64,000 bases of DNA, taken from Peptoniphilus vaginalis. GTDB lineage: Bacteria > Bacillota > Clostridia > Tissierellales > Peptoniphilaceae. Each line of letters begins with the position of its first letter. Position 1 is the stretch's first letter. The stretch spans positions 186,001 through 250,000 of the forward strand of contig NZ_FXLP01000004.1 of the NCBI RefSeq assembly GCF_900176605.1, read 5' to 3'. The translations under genes were made by a program, and so were the position numbers. Shown here one piece after another: positions 40,317-49,524 of this stretch. The notes beneath the pieces are model-generated. The model saw nothing but the letters and a program-made list of their open reading frames with translations, had not been told where the DNA came from and did no database searches.

Positions 40317-42053
40317 ATGTTAAAAGTAGTTTTCGATAACTTAGGCGAGTATAAAAAGTATGCAGTGCTCTCGCCTTTTTTTGTTTTGTTAGAAGTCTTG
40401 ATGAACGCATCTATCCCCTTCTTTATGACAAAGATAATAGACCAGGGAATCTTGATCAATTCCTCTCCCAATATAATTAACTATGGAATAATTTTATTTA
40501 TTGCAGCGGGAATCTCTCTTGCCACTGGTGTAATCTCTGGTTACCTTGCCACTAAGGCATCAAGTGGTCTTGCAAAGAATATGAGGGCATATATGTTTAA
40601 AAACATAACAGACTTTTCCTTTGAGAATATGGACAAGTTCAAGTCGGGCTCTCTTATCACCCGTATGACAACTGATGTCCAAGCTGTACAAATGGCCTTT
40701 CAAATGACTATAAGGATGGCAATTCGTTCCCCCCTTACCCTTATCTTTTGCTTTGTAATGTCCTTTAGACTTTCAAGAGACCTGGCGCCAACCTTTGTAA
40801 TTATCATTCCCCTCATTGGCATTGGTATGGGACTAATTATAAAGGGCGCCTATCCAATTTTTGAAAAAGTTTTTAAAATTACAGACAAGCTTAACACCGA
40901 TGTGTCAGAAAACTTATCTGCAATTCGTGTTGTTAAGTCCTTTGTAAAAGAAGACAAGGAAATCAAAAAGTTTAACAGGATATCTGATGAGCTTCAAGCT
41001 AATTACATCAAGGCTACCAAGCTCCTTGCCTTTGCAAACCCACTTATGAATTTTTCAACCTATCTTATGGCAATTTTAATTGCCTGGTTGGGAAGTCACT
41101 TCATTGTGGCTGGCAGGATGACAACTGGAGCCTTAACTGGTCTTGTTACTTACGCAATTCAAATTCAAATTTCACTTCTTATGCTCTCAATGATTCTCGT
41201 TCAAATTACTATAGCGAGAAACTCCATAAGACGTATCAATGAAGTTATTACAACTAAGCCTTCTATTGTGAGTCCAGAAGACCCTATAAAAGAAGTGAAG
41301 AACGGAGAGATTGTCTTTGACCACGTCTTTTTCTCCTACTCCGGCGACCTTGATAAGTCTGTTTTAAAAAATATTAATCTCAAGATAAATTCTGGCGACT
41401 ATGTGGGAATGATTGGTCCAACAGGATCTGGTAAGTCCACACTTATTAGCCTCATCGCAAGACTCTTTGACCCCACAAGTGGGACTGTCTACGTTGGTGG
41501 CGAAGATGTTAGCGACTACGACCTACCTTCTCTTCGTGACCAAGTCTCTCTCGTCCTACAAAAAAACCAACTCTTCACAGGGACCCTTCGTGACAACTTG
41601 AAGTGGGCTGGCGATGACCTAAGTGACGATGACTTAAAGGAAGCCCTCTATATTGCATCCTGTGATGACTTCATAGACCCTGAAAAAGACCTAGATATGA
41701 AGGTCCAAAGAGGTGGAACCAACTTTTCTGGTGGTCAAAGGCAAAGAATTTCTATTGCAAGGTCAATCCTAAAGAATCCAAAGATTTTAATTATGGACGA
41801 CTCCACTTCTGCCCTTGACAACAAGACTGAAGAAAAAATAATTTCTTCCTTGAATAAATTAAGACCAGATATGACAAAGATTTTGATTTCACAAAAGATC
41901 AAGTCCCTAAAGAACACTGACTACACCCTAGTCCTTGACCTTGGAGAGATTGAATCTATAGGTAGACATGATGAGCTCATAGAAAAGAGTCCAATATATA
42001 GGGAAATTAACAAGACTCAAGAAAGTGACGGTGATTTTGATGCAGAAGAATAA
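40317..42053 (+). CDS. ABC exporter half-transporter (MdlA/LmrC-like)
   Basis: This 578-residue protein has six membrane helices (about 1-300) and a C-terminal ATPase domain. Walker A is GPTGSGKST, the signature is FSGGQRQRI and Walker B is ILIMDDSTSALD. The Asp after the Walker B Asp, where Glu is usual, marks the degenerate site of a heterodimeric exporter. Its partner is the next gene. Such pairs export drugs, lipids or peptides. It begins with an ATG after a GGAAGTGTTAT leader. Confidence 0.93.
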   Translation: MLKVVFDNLGEYKKYAVLSPFFVLLEVLMNASIPFFMTKIIDQGILINSSPNIINYGIILFIAAGISLATGVISGYLATKASSGLAKNMRAYMFKNITDFSFENMDKFKSGSLITRMTTDVQAVQMAFQMTIRMAIRSPLTLIFCFVMSFRLSRDLAPTFVIIIPLIGIGMGLIIKGAYPIFEKVFKITDKLNTDVSENLSAIRVVKSFVKEDKEIKKFNRISDELQANYIKATKLLAFANPLMNFSTYLMAILIAWLGSHFIVAGRMTTGALTGLVTYAIQIQISLLMLSMILVQITIARNSIRRINEVITTKPSIVSPEDPIKEVKNGEIVFDHVFFSYSGDLDKSVLKNINLKINSGDYVGMIGPTGSGKSTLISLIARLFDPTSGTVYVGGEDVSDYDLPSLRDQVSLVLQKNQLFTGTLRDNLKWAGDDLSDDDLKEALYIASCDDFIDPEKDLDMKVQRGGTNFSGGQRQRISIARSILKNPKILIMDDSTSALDNKTEEKIISSLNKLRPDMTKILISQKIKSLKNTDYTLVLDLGEIESIGRHDELIEKSPIYREINKTQESDGDFDAEE

Positions 42054-43884
42054 GACAAAAATTACATCTCCTGAAAACAAGGAGGCAGCAAAAAAATTAT
42101 TCTCCTTTATCTTTAAAAGGCATAAGTTTAAGCTCCTAGGAGTTGCCCTCATGGTAATAATTTCATCTCTTGCAACAATTTCTGTTTCACTTTTTATGAG
42201 ATTTTTAATTGACGACTACATTATGCCCTTGGTAAATAGTTCAAATCCAGACTTCTCCAACTTGTTAGCCATGCTGATTAAGATGGGAATATTTTTGGCA
42301 ATTGGAGTTATCTCATCCTTTACCTATTCAAGGCTTATGGTTGCAATCTCTGAATCAACTCTTGGTGAAATGAGAAAGACTATGTTTAAAAAGATGCAGG
42401 CCCTACCTGTATCCTACTTTGACCAAAATAGTCACGGAGACATAATGTCCTACTACACAAATGATGTCAGGGCTCTTGGGGAAATGATAGCCCAATCCTT
42501 CCCGTCCTTTGTGTCCTCTTCTATGACAATTATCATGGTCCTAATCGCCATGTTTTCACAATCCTTCTTCTTGTCACTTATAATAATTTTGACAGTGGGA
42601 CTTATGATTTTTACCATGAATACAATTGGGGGCAAGTCCTCCCACTTCTTCTTGAACCAGCAAAAATCTCTTGCCAAGACTAACGGCTACATCGAAGAGA
42701 TGATTGACGGTCTAAGAGTTGTCAAGGTCTTTAACCACGAGGAAGCTGCAAGAGAAGACTTTAGAATAATTAACGAAGAGCTAATGGAAAACACCATGAT
42801 AGCCAATAGGCTTGGACTCTTCCTCTTCCCAATAATTTTTGGGATTGGAAACTTCCAATATATTTTGTTTGCCTTAATTGGTGGCCTCATGGCAGTTCAT
42901 GGTGGCTTTGGGATAACAGTTGGTGTTGTCGCTTCCTTCCTACAACTTTCAAGAACTTTGACAGGTCCCATGGGACAAATTGGTGGAAATATAAATTCTC
43001 TTGTCCTTGCCATAGCAGGTGCCAGAAGAATTTTTGACTTCCTCGAAGTTGAGCCAGAAGACTACTCTGGCGAAGTTGAAAAAGTTGTTAAAGTTGTTGA
43101 TGGAAAAGAAAAATATTATTGGCATGACCTAAAGACTGACGAGTACAGAGAACTCTTGGGAGACATCCGCTTTAAAAATGTTGACTTCTCCTACGATGGA
43201 AAAAATAAAATTCTAAAAGATATAAATCTCTATGCAAAGCCAGGACAAAAAGTTGCCTTTGTTGGGGCAACAGGTGCCGGCAAGACAACTATTACCAACC
43301 TTATAAATAGGTTTTATGAAATCGACAGCGGTGAAATTACCTTTGATGGCATAGACATTAAGAGGATTAGGAAGGACCACCTTCGTTCATCCCTTGGCAT
43401 GGTCCTCCAAGACACCCACCTCTTTACAGGTACTATCGCAGAGAATATAAATTACTCTGTAGAAGATGTTGATATGGATAAAACTATCAAAGTTGCAAAG
43501 AGGACCAAGGCCCACGACTTTATCAAGAACCTAAAAGATGGGTATGACACCATGATAAGTGGTACTGGTGACGAACTATCTGAAGGACAAATGCAGCTAC
43601 TTTCTATTGCAAGAGCTGAAATCTACAATCCACCAGTTATGATCCTAGATGAGGCAACATCATCAATTGACTCTCGTACAGAAAAAATTGTCCAAGAGGG
43701 TATGGACCAAATCATGAAGGGCAGAACAAGCTTTGTCATTGCCCACAGGCTATCAACAATTATGAACTCCGACGTAATAATCGTCTTGGAAAATGGCGAG
43801 ATAGTCGAAAGAGGCGACCATGCAGACCTACTTGAACAAAGAGGAATCTATTACAAGCTTTACACAGGTGGCTTCGACGAATAA
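42040..43884 (+). CDS. ABC exporter half-transporter (MdlB/LmrD-like)
   Basis: This 614-residue partner has six membrane helices and an ATPase domain with Walker A GATGAGKTT, signature LSEGQMQLL and Walker B VMILDEATSSID with a normal catalytic Glu. LSEGQ in place of LSGGQ is a small departure that is often seen in LmrD-like subunits. The ATG at 42040 lies 14 bases inside the end of the previous gene, so the subunits are translationally coupled. An in-frame GTG at 42025 is less likely. Confidence 0.93.
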   Translation: MQKNKTKITSPENKEAAKKLFSFIFKRHKFKLLGVALMVIISSLATISVSLFMRFLIDDYIMPLVNSSNPDFSNLLAMLIKMGIFLAIGVISSFTYSRLMVAISESTLGEMRKTMFKKMQALPVSYFDQNSHGDIMSYYTNDVRALGEMIAQSFPSFVSSSMTIIMVLIAMFSQSFFLSLIIILTVGLMIFTMNTIGGKSSHFFLNQQKSLAKTNGYIEEMIDGLRVVKVFNHEEAAREDFRIINEELMENTMIANRLGLFLFPIIFGIGNFQYILFALIGGLMAVHGGFGITVGVVASFLQLSRTLTGPMGQIGGNINSLVLAIAGARRIFDFLEVEPEDYSGEVEKVVKVVDGKEKYYWHDLKTDEYRELLGDIRFKNVDFSYDGKNKILKDINLYAKPGQKVAFVGATGAGKTTITNLINRFYEIDSGEITFDGIDIKRIRKDHLRSSLGMVLQDTHLFTGTIAENINYSVEDVDMDKTIKVAKRTKAHDFIKNLKDGYDTMISGTGDELSEGQMQLLSIARAEIYNPPVMILDEATSSIDSRTEKIVQEGMDQIMKGRTSFVIAHRLSTIMNSDVIIVLENGEIVERGDHADLLEQRGIYYKLYTGGFDE

Positions 43885-43981
43885 AGTTTTATAAAATACT
43901 TGGTCTTGGAGAAATTCAAGAACTTTTTATTTAAGTTTTTTTAAATAATTTTGATATAATAGGGGAAAGGAGGAGATTTTT

Positions 43982-44398
43982 ATGGCTAATAAGGATATAA
44001 AATCTAAGAAGAATATGTTTTTTATAATTTTTGCAAGCTTAATAATAATTTCCACTTGCTTTTATTATGTAAAGTTAAGGAAACCTGACGCCTATGTGAC
44101 CATGGACCCTCTCACAGTTCAGTTCCACTTCACTGGCTACGATGGATCTGGCAAGGCTGAGATAGAAATCCTTGAATATCCTAAAATTCTTAGTATAAAA
44201 AATGAGAAGGACAGAGAAGATATAGAAAAAATCCTTCACAATCCAAACATAGAGTGGAGCAAAAATGAAAATTTAAGAAACGGAGAAGAAATATTTTATT
44301 ATCTTAGATATCCAGACACAGGAAAATATAATATTAAATTTGATAGAGAGTATGGAAGTGCTGGGACAAGGGTCCAAGACCTGATCCCCACAAAGTAA
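43982..44398 (+). CDS. Hypothetical membrane-anchored protein
   Basis: This 138-residue protein has a lysine-rich start and one membrane helix (about 11-29: MFFIIFASLIIISTCFYYV), then an extracellular part with VTMDPLTVQFHFTGYDGSGKAEIEI. I do not recognise the family. AAAGGAGGAGATTTTT precedes the ATG, and TATAAT with TTGA just upstream marks a promoter near 43955. The phospholipase D-family gene starts 22 bases after it, so the two are an operon. Confidence 0.78.
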   Translation: MANKDIKSKKNMFFIIFASLIIISTCFYYVKLRKPDAYVTMDPLTVQFHFTGYDGSGKAEIEILEYPKILSIKNEKDREDIEKILHNPNIEWSKNENLRNGEEIFYYLRYPDTGKYNIKFDREYGSAGTRVQDLIPTK

Positions 44399-44420
44399 TT
44401 TTAATTAATTGGAGAAGATT

Positions 44421-45821
44421 TTGAAAAAGAAAAAGAAAATAATGATACTTGTTTTATTGCTTATTATTATTCCAATTATATACAGCTTGAATACCAAAAA
44501 TCCTCCTGGCACCAATGTGTCCTCTGACTTTAGGGATGCCGACTGTGAGTTTTTATATGACTTGACCTACTTGAAGGATGGAAAGAGGTTTCACGAGAAG
44601 AGAATATTTAACCGAGAAATGGACCTTATCAAAAATGCCAAGGACTTTCTCATGGTGGACTTCTTCCTCTTTAACGACGAGTATCCAAACACCATGAATT
44701 TTCCAAGTCAAGTGGAAGAGATGACGGACCTCTTAATTGCAAAGAAGAAGAAAAATCCTGCCATGCCAATTTTATTTGTCACAGACCCCATAAACAATTT
44801 TTACGGGGCTTATGAAGAAGATAATTTGAAAAGGCTTCGTGAAAATGGAATTGAAGTGGTGGTCACTGACTTAAACAAGATGCGTGACTCCAATGCCCTA
44901 GTCTCTGGCTTTTATAGGGCCTATCTACAGTGGTTTGGGACATCTGGTGGCGGTTGGATCAAAAACTTTTTTGACAAGGATGCCGACAAGGTAAATGTAA
45001 GGTCAATTTTGAAACTTGCAAACTTCAAGGGCAACCACAGGAAGGTCTTGATTTCAGAAAAAGAAGCCCTAGTTGCATCGGCAAATCCCCACGACCCATC
45101 AGCCCACCATTCCAACGTGGCAATTGTCTTTCATGGCAAGTCTATGGAGGATTTAATTAAGTCTGAATCTATATTTTTTGACAAATTACCTGACGTAATA
45201 GAAAATTTTAAGGCAGAAGAAGTCACTTCTCCCTACAAGTTAAAGGTCATAACTGAAGGAAAAATTTATGATGAAATTTCAAAAAATATTAAGGAAACAA
45301 AAAAAGGCGATGAGATAAATCTTGGAATCTTTTATCTATCAGAGTTTAGGATTTTAAGAGAGCTTGACGAGGCTTCAAAGCGTGGTGTTGATGTAAAAAT
45401 CATCGCAGACCTCAACAAGGATGCCTTTGGTCTTGAAAAAAATGGATTGCCCAATAGACCTGCCCTAAGTGAATTAAAGGAAGACTATCCAGACATAAAT
45501 ATTCGCTGGTACCAAACTTCTGGTGAGCAGTTCCACACAAAATTTATTTACTTCGACTTCAAGGACAAGGACCCACTTGCTATACTTGGATCAGCCAACT
45601 ACACAAGGAGAAACTTGGATAACTTTAACCTTGAGACAAACCTTGCAGTGGAGATGGAAAAAGATTCTCCTATGGCGAAGGAAATGAAGGACTACTACGC
45701 AAGAATTTGGAATAACAAAGATGGCGATTACACCTTGCCTCTCGAAGACTTCTATGAAAAAGGATTCTTATTGAGAATCCTCTGGAAGATTCAAGAAAAG
45801 ACAGGTCTTTGTACCTGGTAA
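44421..45821 (+). CDS. Phospholipase D-family protein (cardiolipin synthase-like)
   Basis: This 466-residue protein has a lysine-rich N-terminus and one membrane helix, then two PLD domains. The HKD-type motifs are HRKVLISEKEALVASANPHD near residue 210 and FHTKFIYFDFKDKDPLAILGSANYTRRN near residue 370. Cardiolipin synthase is the best known bacterial role, but these motifs are spaced differently from Cls, and the single anchor suggests an extracellular enzyme. The start is a TTG at 44421, six bases after GGAG. A terminator follows. Confidence 0.85.
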   Translation: MKKKKKIMILVLLLIIIPIIYSLNTKNPPGTNVSSDFRDADCEFLYDLTYLKDGKRFHEKRIFNREMDLIKNAKDFLMVDFFLFNDEYPNTMNFPSQVEEMTDLLIAKKKKNPAMPILFVTDPINNFYGAYEEDNLKRLRENGIEVVVTDLNKMRDSNALVSGFYRAYLQWFGTSGGGWIKNFFDKDADKVNVRSILKLANFKGNHRKVLISEKEALVASANPHDPSAHHSNVAIVFHGKSMEDLIKSESIFFDKLPDVIENFKAEEVTSPYKLKVITEGKIYDEISKNIKETKKGDEINLGIFYLSEFRILRELDEASKRGVDVKIIADLNKDAFGLEKNGLPNRPALSELKEDYPDINIRWYQTSGEQFHTKFIYFDFKDKDPLAILGSANYTRRNLDNFNLETNLAVEMEKDSPMAKEMKDYYARIWNNKDGDYTLPLEDFYEKGFLLRILWKIQEKTGLCTW

Positions 45822-45837
45822 AATTTTAAGCATTAAA

Positions 45838-45873
45838 AAGTCACGGTAAAAATATTTCTACCGTGATCTTTTT
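45838..45873 (+). terminator. Terminator between convergent genes
   Basis: TCACGGTA and TACCGTGA pair around a 10-base loop and are followed by TCTTTTTTT. It ends the PLD-family operon. Confidence 0.82.
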
Positions 45874-46335
45874 TTATTTGTCTACAATATACTTTATCTC
45901 CGAAATTAAGTCCTTATCTGATAAGAGTGTAGGACTTTCTTGGTTGCCAAGCTTTCCATAGAAGGTATAGTGAAATTTATTTGTGTCTCTATCTCTTTCT
46001 GAGTCGTACATATAAATTGCATCTTCCCCGTCTTTTTTGTGAAACTTAATTAATAAACTTTCATAATCTGGGATTGAAGCATAGGAATATCCCTGATCCA
46101 CTACTTGTGAGTTTCCCAAGAGATTTATTATTTCCCCTAACTTTTCTTCATTATCCTTAGAAGAAAAAATCTCTCTTGTAGTCATTTTTTCTTCGTCAGT
46201 AACTACTTCCACAGATAGGTCTTGAAACTTATAGGTTTCTCCAGTGGAAAATTTTATCACATGACTTTGATCCTTCTTGCAAGCTGTTAGAAAAATTAAG
46301 ACCAGAAACAAATAAAATATTTTTTTAAATTTCAT
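45874..46335 (-). CDS. Hypothetical lipoprotein
   Basis: This 153-residue precursor has the signal MKFKKIFYLFLVLIFLTAC with the lipobox LTAC, so Cys19 would be lipidated. The mature domain includes KFSTGETYKFQDLSVEVVTDEEK and YDSERDRDTNKFHYTFYGKLG. I do not recognise the family. It lies seven bases after csoR and in the same direction, so it may be part of the copper operon, although nothing in it looks metal-binding apart from the lipidated Cys. Confidence 0.78.
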   Translation of the reverse strand: MKFKKIFYLFLVLIFLTACKKDQSHVIKFSTGETYKFQDLSVEVVTDEEKMTTREIFSSKDNEEKLGEIINLLGNSQVVDQGYSYASIPDYESLLIKFHKKDGEDAIYMYDSERDRDTNKFHYTFYGKLGNQESPTLLSDKDLISEIKYIVDK

Positions 46336-46342
46336 AATAAAC

Positions 46343-46612
46343 CTACTTTGACAACTTGTTTATTATGGTGTTGATCTCTTCAATTTTCTCGTCAATTTCT
46401 TCCTGGCTCTTGGAGTAGGAATCCTTGACGCACCCCCTTAGGTGGGCTGTAAGAACATCCTTGTTGATATTTTTTAGGATGGAGATTGATGCCATGAGCT
46501 GGTTGGATACGTCTAGGCAGTACCTGTCCTCTTCAACCATTTTTATCAAGCCATCAATTTGTCCCCTGACAGTCTTTAATTTCCTAAGTTGGACTTCCTT
46601 GTCTGCTCTCAT
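46343..46612 (-). CDS. csoR: Copper-sensing repressor CsoR
   Basis: This 89-residue all-helical protein is of the CsoR/FrmR family. The metal ligands of copper sensors are present as Cys in RYCLDVSNQ, and His and Cys in AHLRGCV. It represses copper efflux genes until Cu(I) binds. Its ATG overlaps the copA stop by four bases. A GC-rich operator candidate is in front of copA, so the operon would be autoregulated. Confidence 0.93.
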   Translation of the reverse strand: MRADKEVQLRKLKTVRGQIDGLIKMVEEDRYCLDVSNQLMASISILKNINKDVLTAHLRGCVKDSYSKSQEEIDEKIEEINTIINKLSK

Positions 46613-46818
46613 TTTTCTATTTTTGCAGAAAAACCTGCATCTTCAACAGCCTTAACAAGGGCTTCATCTGCAAGGTCCTTGTCAAGTTCTACCCTTGCCT
46701 TCTTGTCATCAAGGCTTACATCAGCTTCTCTTACTCCCTCAAGACCTTCAAGAGCTTTCCTTACTGATGCCACACAGTGGTTGCAAGACATTCCTTCAAC
46801 ATTTAAAATCTTTTCCAT
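46609..46818 (-). CDS. Nested copper chaperone (CopZ-like) start inside copA
   Basis: Within the copA frame an ATG at 46818 has a consensus AAAGGAG eight bases before it (plus-strand 46827-46833). From there to the shared stop the product is 69 residues, the normal length of a CopZ chaperone: MEKILNVEGMSCNHCVASVR with the Cu-binding CNHC pair, ending AGFSAKIEK. Internal initiation would give free chaperone in addition to the tail domain of CopA. This is inferred from the site and length. It could also be a remnant of a former separate copZ. Confidence 0.5.
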   Translation of the reverse strand: MEKILNVEGMSCNHCVASVRKALEGLEGVREADVSLDDKKARVELDKDLADEALVKAVEDAGFSAKIEK

Positions 46819-49362
46819 ACTATCTTCTCCTTTATTTTTAATTATTTTATAACCTGCTTCTTCAATGGCATTTTTGATTTCTTCTAGGCTTAGACCTTGG
46901 TCTATAAATTCTACAGAAGAGTTTTCGTGGTTTGCCACTGCATTTTTTGCTTTGCCAGTTTTTTCTAGGGCATCAGCAACTCTCTTTTCGCAGTGGCCAC
47001 ACATCATGCCTTCTACTTCTATTCTAGTAATTTTTTCACTTTTTTCCAAATCTTTTTGCTTATCTACATTTTCTTTTTCTCTTGCAGAATTTGATTCTTC
47101 CAAGGATTTTTTCACGCCCCTTGGTTTAAATCTTCTTAGTCTTAGGGCATTGTTAACAACAAAGACCGATGACATACTCATGGCAAAGGCTGCAAACATT
47201 GGAGAAAGTTTAATACCAAAAGCTGGGAACAAAAGTCCTGCAGCTAGGGGAATTCCTATTGTGTTGTAGAAAAATGCCCAGAATAAATTTTCCTTGATGT
47301 TCTTTATTGTTGCCTTGGAAAGTTCAAGGGCTGAAACCACATCTAAGAGGTCGGACCTCATAAGGACAACATCGGATGATTCAATTGCCACATCTGTCCC
47401 GTGACCTATTGCCATTCCTATATCTGCCTTGGCAAGGGATGGGGCATCGTTGATTCCGTCCCCAATCATAAGGACCTTCTTGCCAGATTTTTGGATTTTG
47501 TCGATTTCCTTATTTTTGTCTTGAGGTAAAAGTCCTGCAAGGGTTTCGTCAACTCCAATTTCCCCAGCAATTGCCTCTGCAGTTTTCTCATTGTCTCCAG
47601 TTAGCATAATAATTTTCTTGCCTATGCCTCTTAGGAGCTTAATTGCAGACCTTGATGACTTCTTAGGCAAGTCCTTGACAGAAATTATACCCATGACTTC
47701 CCTTTCGTTTGCAAAGTACATTGAAGTCTTGCCCTGACCAGCAAGTTCCTCTGCCTTAGCCTTAAAGCCTCTTAGGTCGATTTTTTCTTCAAGCATGTAT
47801 TCAAGGTTTCCAGCAAGATACTTTTTACCAGCGACTTCTCCATTTAGACCCCTGCCACTAACTGAATTGAAGTTAGTGATTTCTTCTAAGTCTATATTCT
47901 TTTCTATAGTGTAATTTAAAATTGCAGAAGCCAGTGGGTGTTGAGAATTTTTTTCTAGAGACCCAGCAATCTTTAAGAATTCATCTTGGTCTAGGTCTGT
48001 CACAATATCTGTTAAGATTGGCTTGCCTTCTGTAATAGTACCAGTCTTATCCATTACGATGACGTCAATCTTGTGGAGATTTTCCAAGACTTCTGCATTT
48101 TTAAAGAGAAGTCCAAAGTCGGCAGACTTGCCTGTGGCAACCATTATTGAAACTGGTGTTGCAAGACCCAAGGCACAAGGACAAGAAATAACTAGGACTG
48201 AAATTGCAAAGTTAAGGGCATTTTCAAATCCGTAGCCAAGTGCAATCCAAATTCCAAAAGTTGCGGCAGCAATAATTAAAACTGTTGGCACAAAGACTCC
48301 GGCAATTTCATCTGCAAGCTTAGCAATAGGAGCCTTGGATTGGTTGGCCTCGTCCACTAACTTTATAATTTGAGAAATTGTTGTATCTTCGCCGACCTTT
48401 TCTGCCTGAAACTTAAAGGACCCAGTTGTGTTAATGGAAGCCGAGATTACCCTGTCGCCCACAGACTTTTGAACTGGAATGGACTCACCAGTAACTGCTG
48501 ATTCATCAAGAGATGATGCACCTTCGATGACCTTGCCGTCAACTGCCACAGACTCACCAGGCTTTACAAGTAAAATGTCTCCAAGTCTTACATCTTCAAT
48601 ATTTTTTATTTTTTCTTGTCCGTCTTCAATAACCGTCGCCATCTTTGGGGCAAGGTCCATTAACTTTGCAAGAGATGACCTTGTCTTGTTCTTGGACTTT
48701 TCTTCCAAGTACTTCCCCACAGTTATAAGGGTCAAAATCATGGCTGAGGATTCAAAGTAGAGATTGTCTTTGTAGGCATCTACAAGATTCATGTCCCCAT
48801 GACCAAAGCCGTAGGCCATCATGTAAATGGCAAAGATTCCGTAGACAAGAGCTGCCAAGGACCCAATAGCAACAAGACTATCCATATTAGGTGCCCTGTT
48901 CTTAAGTCCCTTGAAGCCAGATATATAAAAGTCCCTGTTTATGAATACAACGGGAAGGGCCAAGAGAAATTGTGAAAATGCAAAAATTATTGCCCCTTCT
49001 CTTCCGTGAAAAACGCCTGGCGTTGGCAAGTGTACCATGTGACCCATGGCAATATACATGAGGATCAGCATAAAGATGCTAGAAGATATTAGCCTGTTCT
49101 TAAGGGCTTTCTCCCTGTCATCCACTGGTTTATCTTGAGCCTTTGTTTTTTCTCCAGCTGGGCTTGCCCCATATCCAATTTTTTTCACAGCTCTTATAAT
49201 TTCTTCATCATTTATTTTATTTTCATCGAAATTTACCTTCATTGAGTTGGTCATGAGGTTGACGTTGGCAGTGCTTACGCCATCAAGCCTTTCTACAGCC
49301 TTGGTTACATTGGCAACACAGGCAGAACAAGTCATCCCCCTGACATCAAATTTCTTTTCCAT
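46609..49362 (-). CDS. copA: Copper-exporting P1B-type ATPase with tail metal-binding domains
   Basis: This 917-residue P-type ATPase exports Cu(I). It has an N-terminal heavy-metal domain (GMTCSAC), eight membrane helices, TGES, the CPC metal channel motif (about residue 395), the phosphorylated DKTGT (about 438-442), and the YN and MxxSS motifs of copper pumps in the last helices. It then carries two further heavy-metal domains after the last helix (GMMCGHC and GMSCNHC), where most CopA proteins end. The ATG at 49362 follows GGGAGG. The second tail domain has its own ribosome site. Confidence 0.95.
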   Translation of the reverse strand: MEKKFDVRGMTCSACVANVTKAVERLDGVSTANVNLMTNSMKVNFDENKINDEEIIRAVKKIGYGASPAGEKTKAQDKPVDDREKALKNRLISSSIFMLILMYIAMGHMVHLPTPGVFHGREGAIIFAFSQFLLALPVVFINRDFYISGFKGLKNRAPNMDSLVAIGSLAALVYGIFAIYMMAYGFGHGDMNLVDAYKDNLYFESSAMILTLITVGKYLEEKSKNKTRSSLAKLMDLAPKMATVIEDGQEKIKNIEDVRLGDILLVKPGESVAVDGKVIEGASSLDESAVTGESIPVQKSVGDRVISASINTTGSFKFQAEKVGEDTTISQIIKLVDEANQSKAPIAKLADEIAGVFVPTVLIIAAATFGIWIALGYGFENALNFAISVLVISCPCALGLATPVSIMVATGKSADFGLLFKNAEVLENLHKIDVIVMDKTGTITEGKPILTDIVTDLDQDEFLKIAGSLEKNSQHPLASAILNYTIEKNIDLEEITNFNSVSGRGLNGEVAGKKYLAGNLEYMLEEKIDLRGFKAKAEELAGQGKTSMYFANEREVMGIISVKDLPKKSSRSAIKLLRGIGKKIIMLTGDNEKTAEAIAGEIGVDETLAGLLPQDKNKEIDKIQKSGKKVLMIGDGINDAPSLAKADIGMAIGHGTDVAIESSDVVLMRSDLLDVVSALELSKATIKNIKENLFWAFFYNTIGIPLAAGLLFPAFGIKLSPMFAAFAMSMSSVFVVNNALRLRRFKPRGVKKSLEESNSAREKENVDKQKDLEKSEKITRIEVEGMMCGHCEKRVADALEKTGKAKNAVANHENSSVEFIDQGLSLEEIKNAIEEAGYKIIKNKGEDSMEKILNVEGMSCNHCVASVRKALEGLEGVREADVSLDDKKARVELDKDLADEALVKAVEDAGFSAKIEK

Positions 49363-49372
49363 ATTACCTCCC

Positions 49373-49430
49373 ATACCCCCCTAGGGGTGTCCTTTGATTT
49401 TATCTTAACACTGGTATAAAATTTTTACAA
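49373..49430 (-). promoter_or_regulatory. copA-csoR promoter with CsoR-type operator
   Basis: On the minus strand the -35 is TTGTAA (49425-49430), the spacer is 17 bases and the -10 is TAAGAT (49402-49407). Just downstream, at 49373-49390, lies the GC-rich near-palindrome ATACCCCCCTAGGGGTGT. It fits the CsoR operator type and covers the start of transcription and the leader. Confidence 0.7.
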
Positions 49431-49524
49431 GTTTTTGATAAGACCTCTTAATATCTTTAAAAAATCGCATAATTTTTATAAATTTTATGCGTATTAATAA
49501 TTTTTTATGGGAAAAATTTTGATA

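Noticed and set aside
46865-47269. Plus-strand frames opposite copA
   Set aside because: They mirror the metal-binding and membrane segments of copA and have no ribosome sites.
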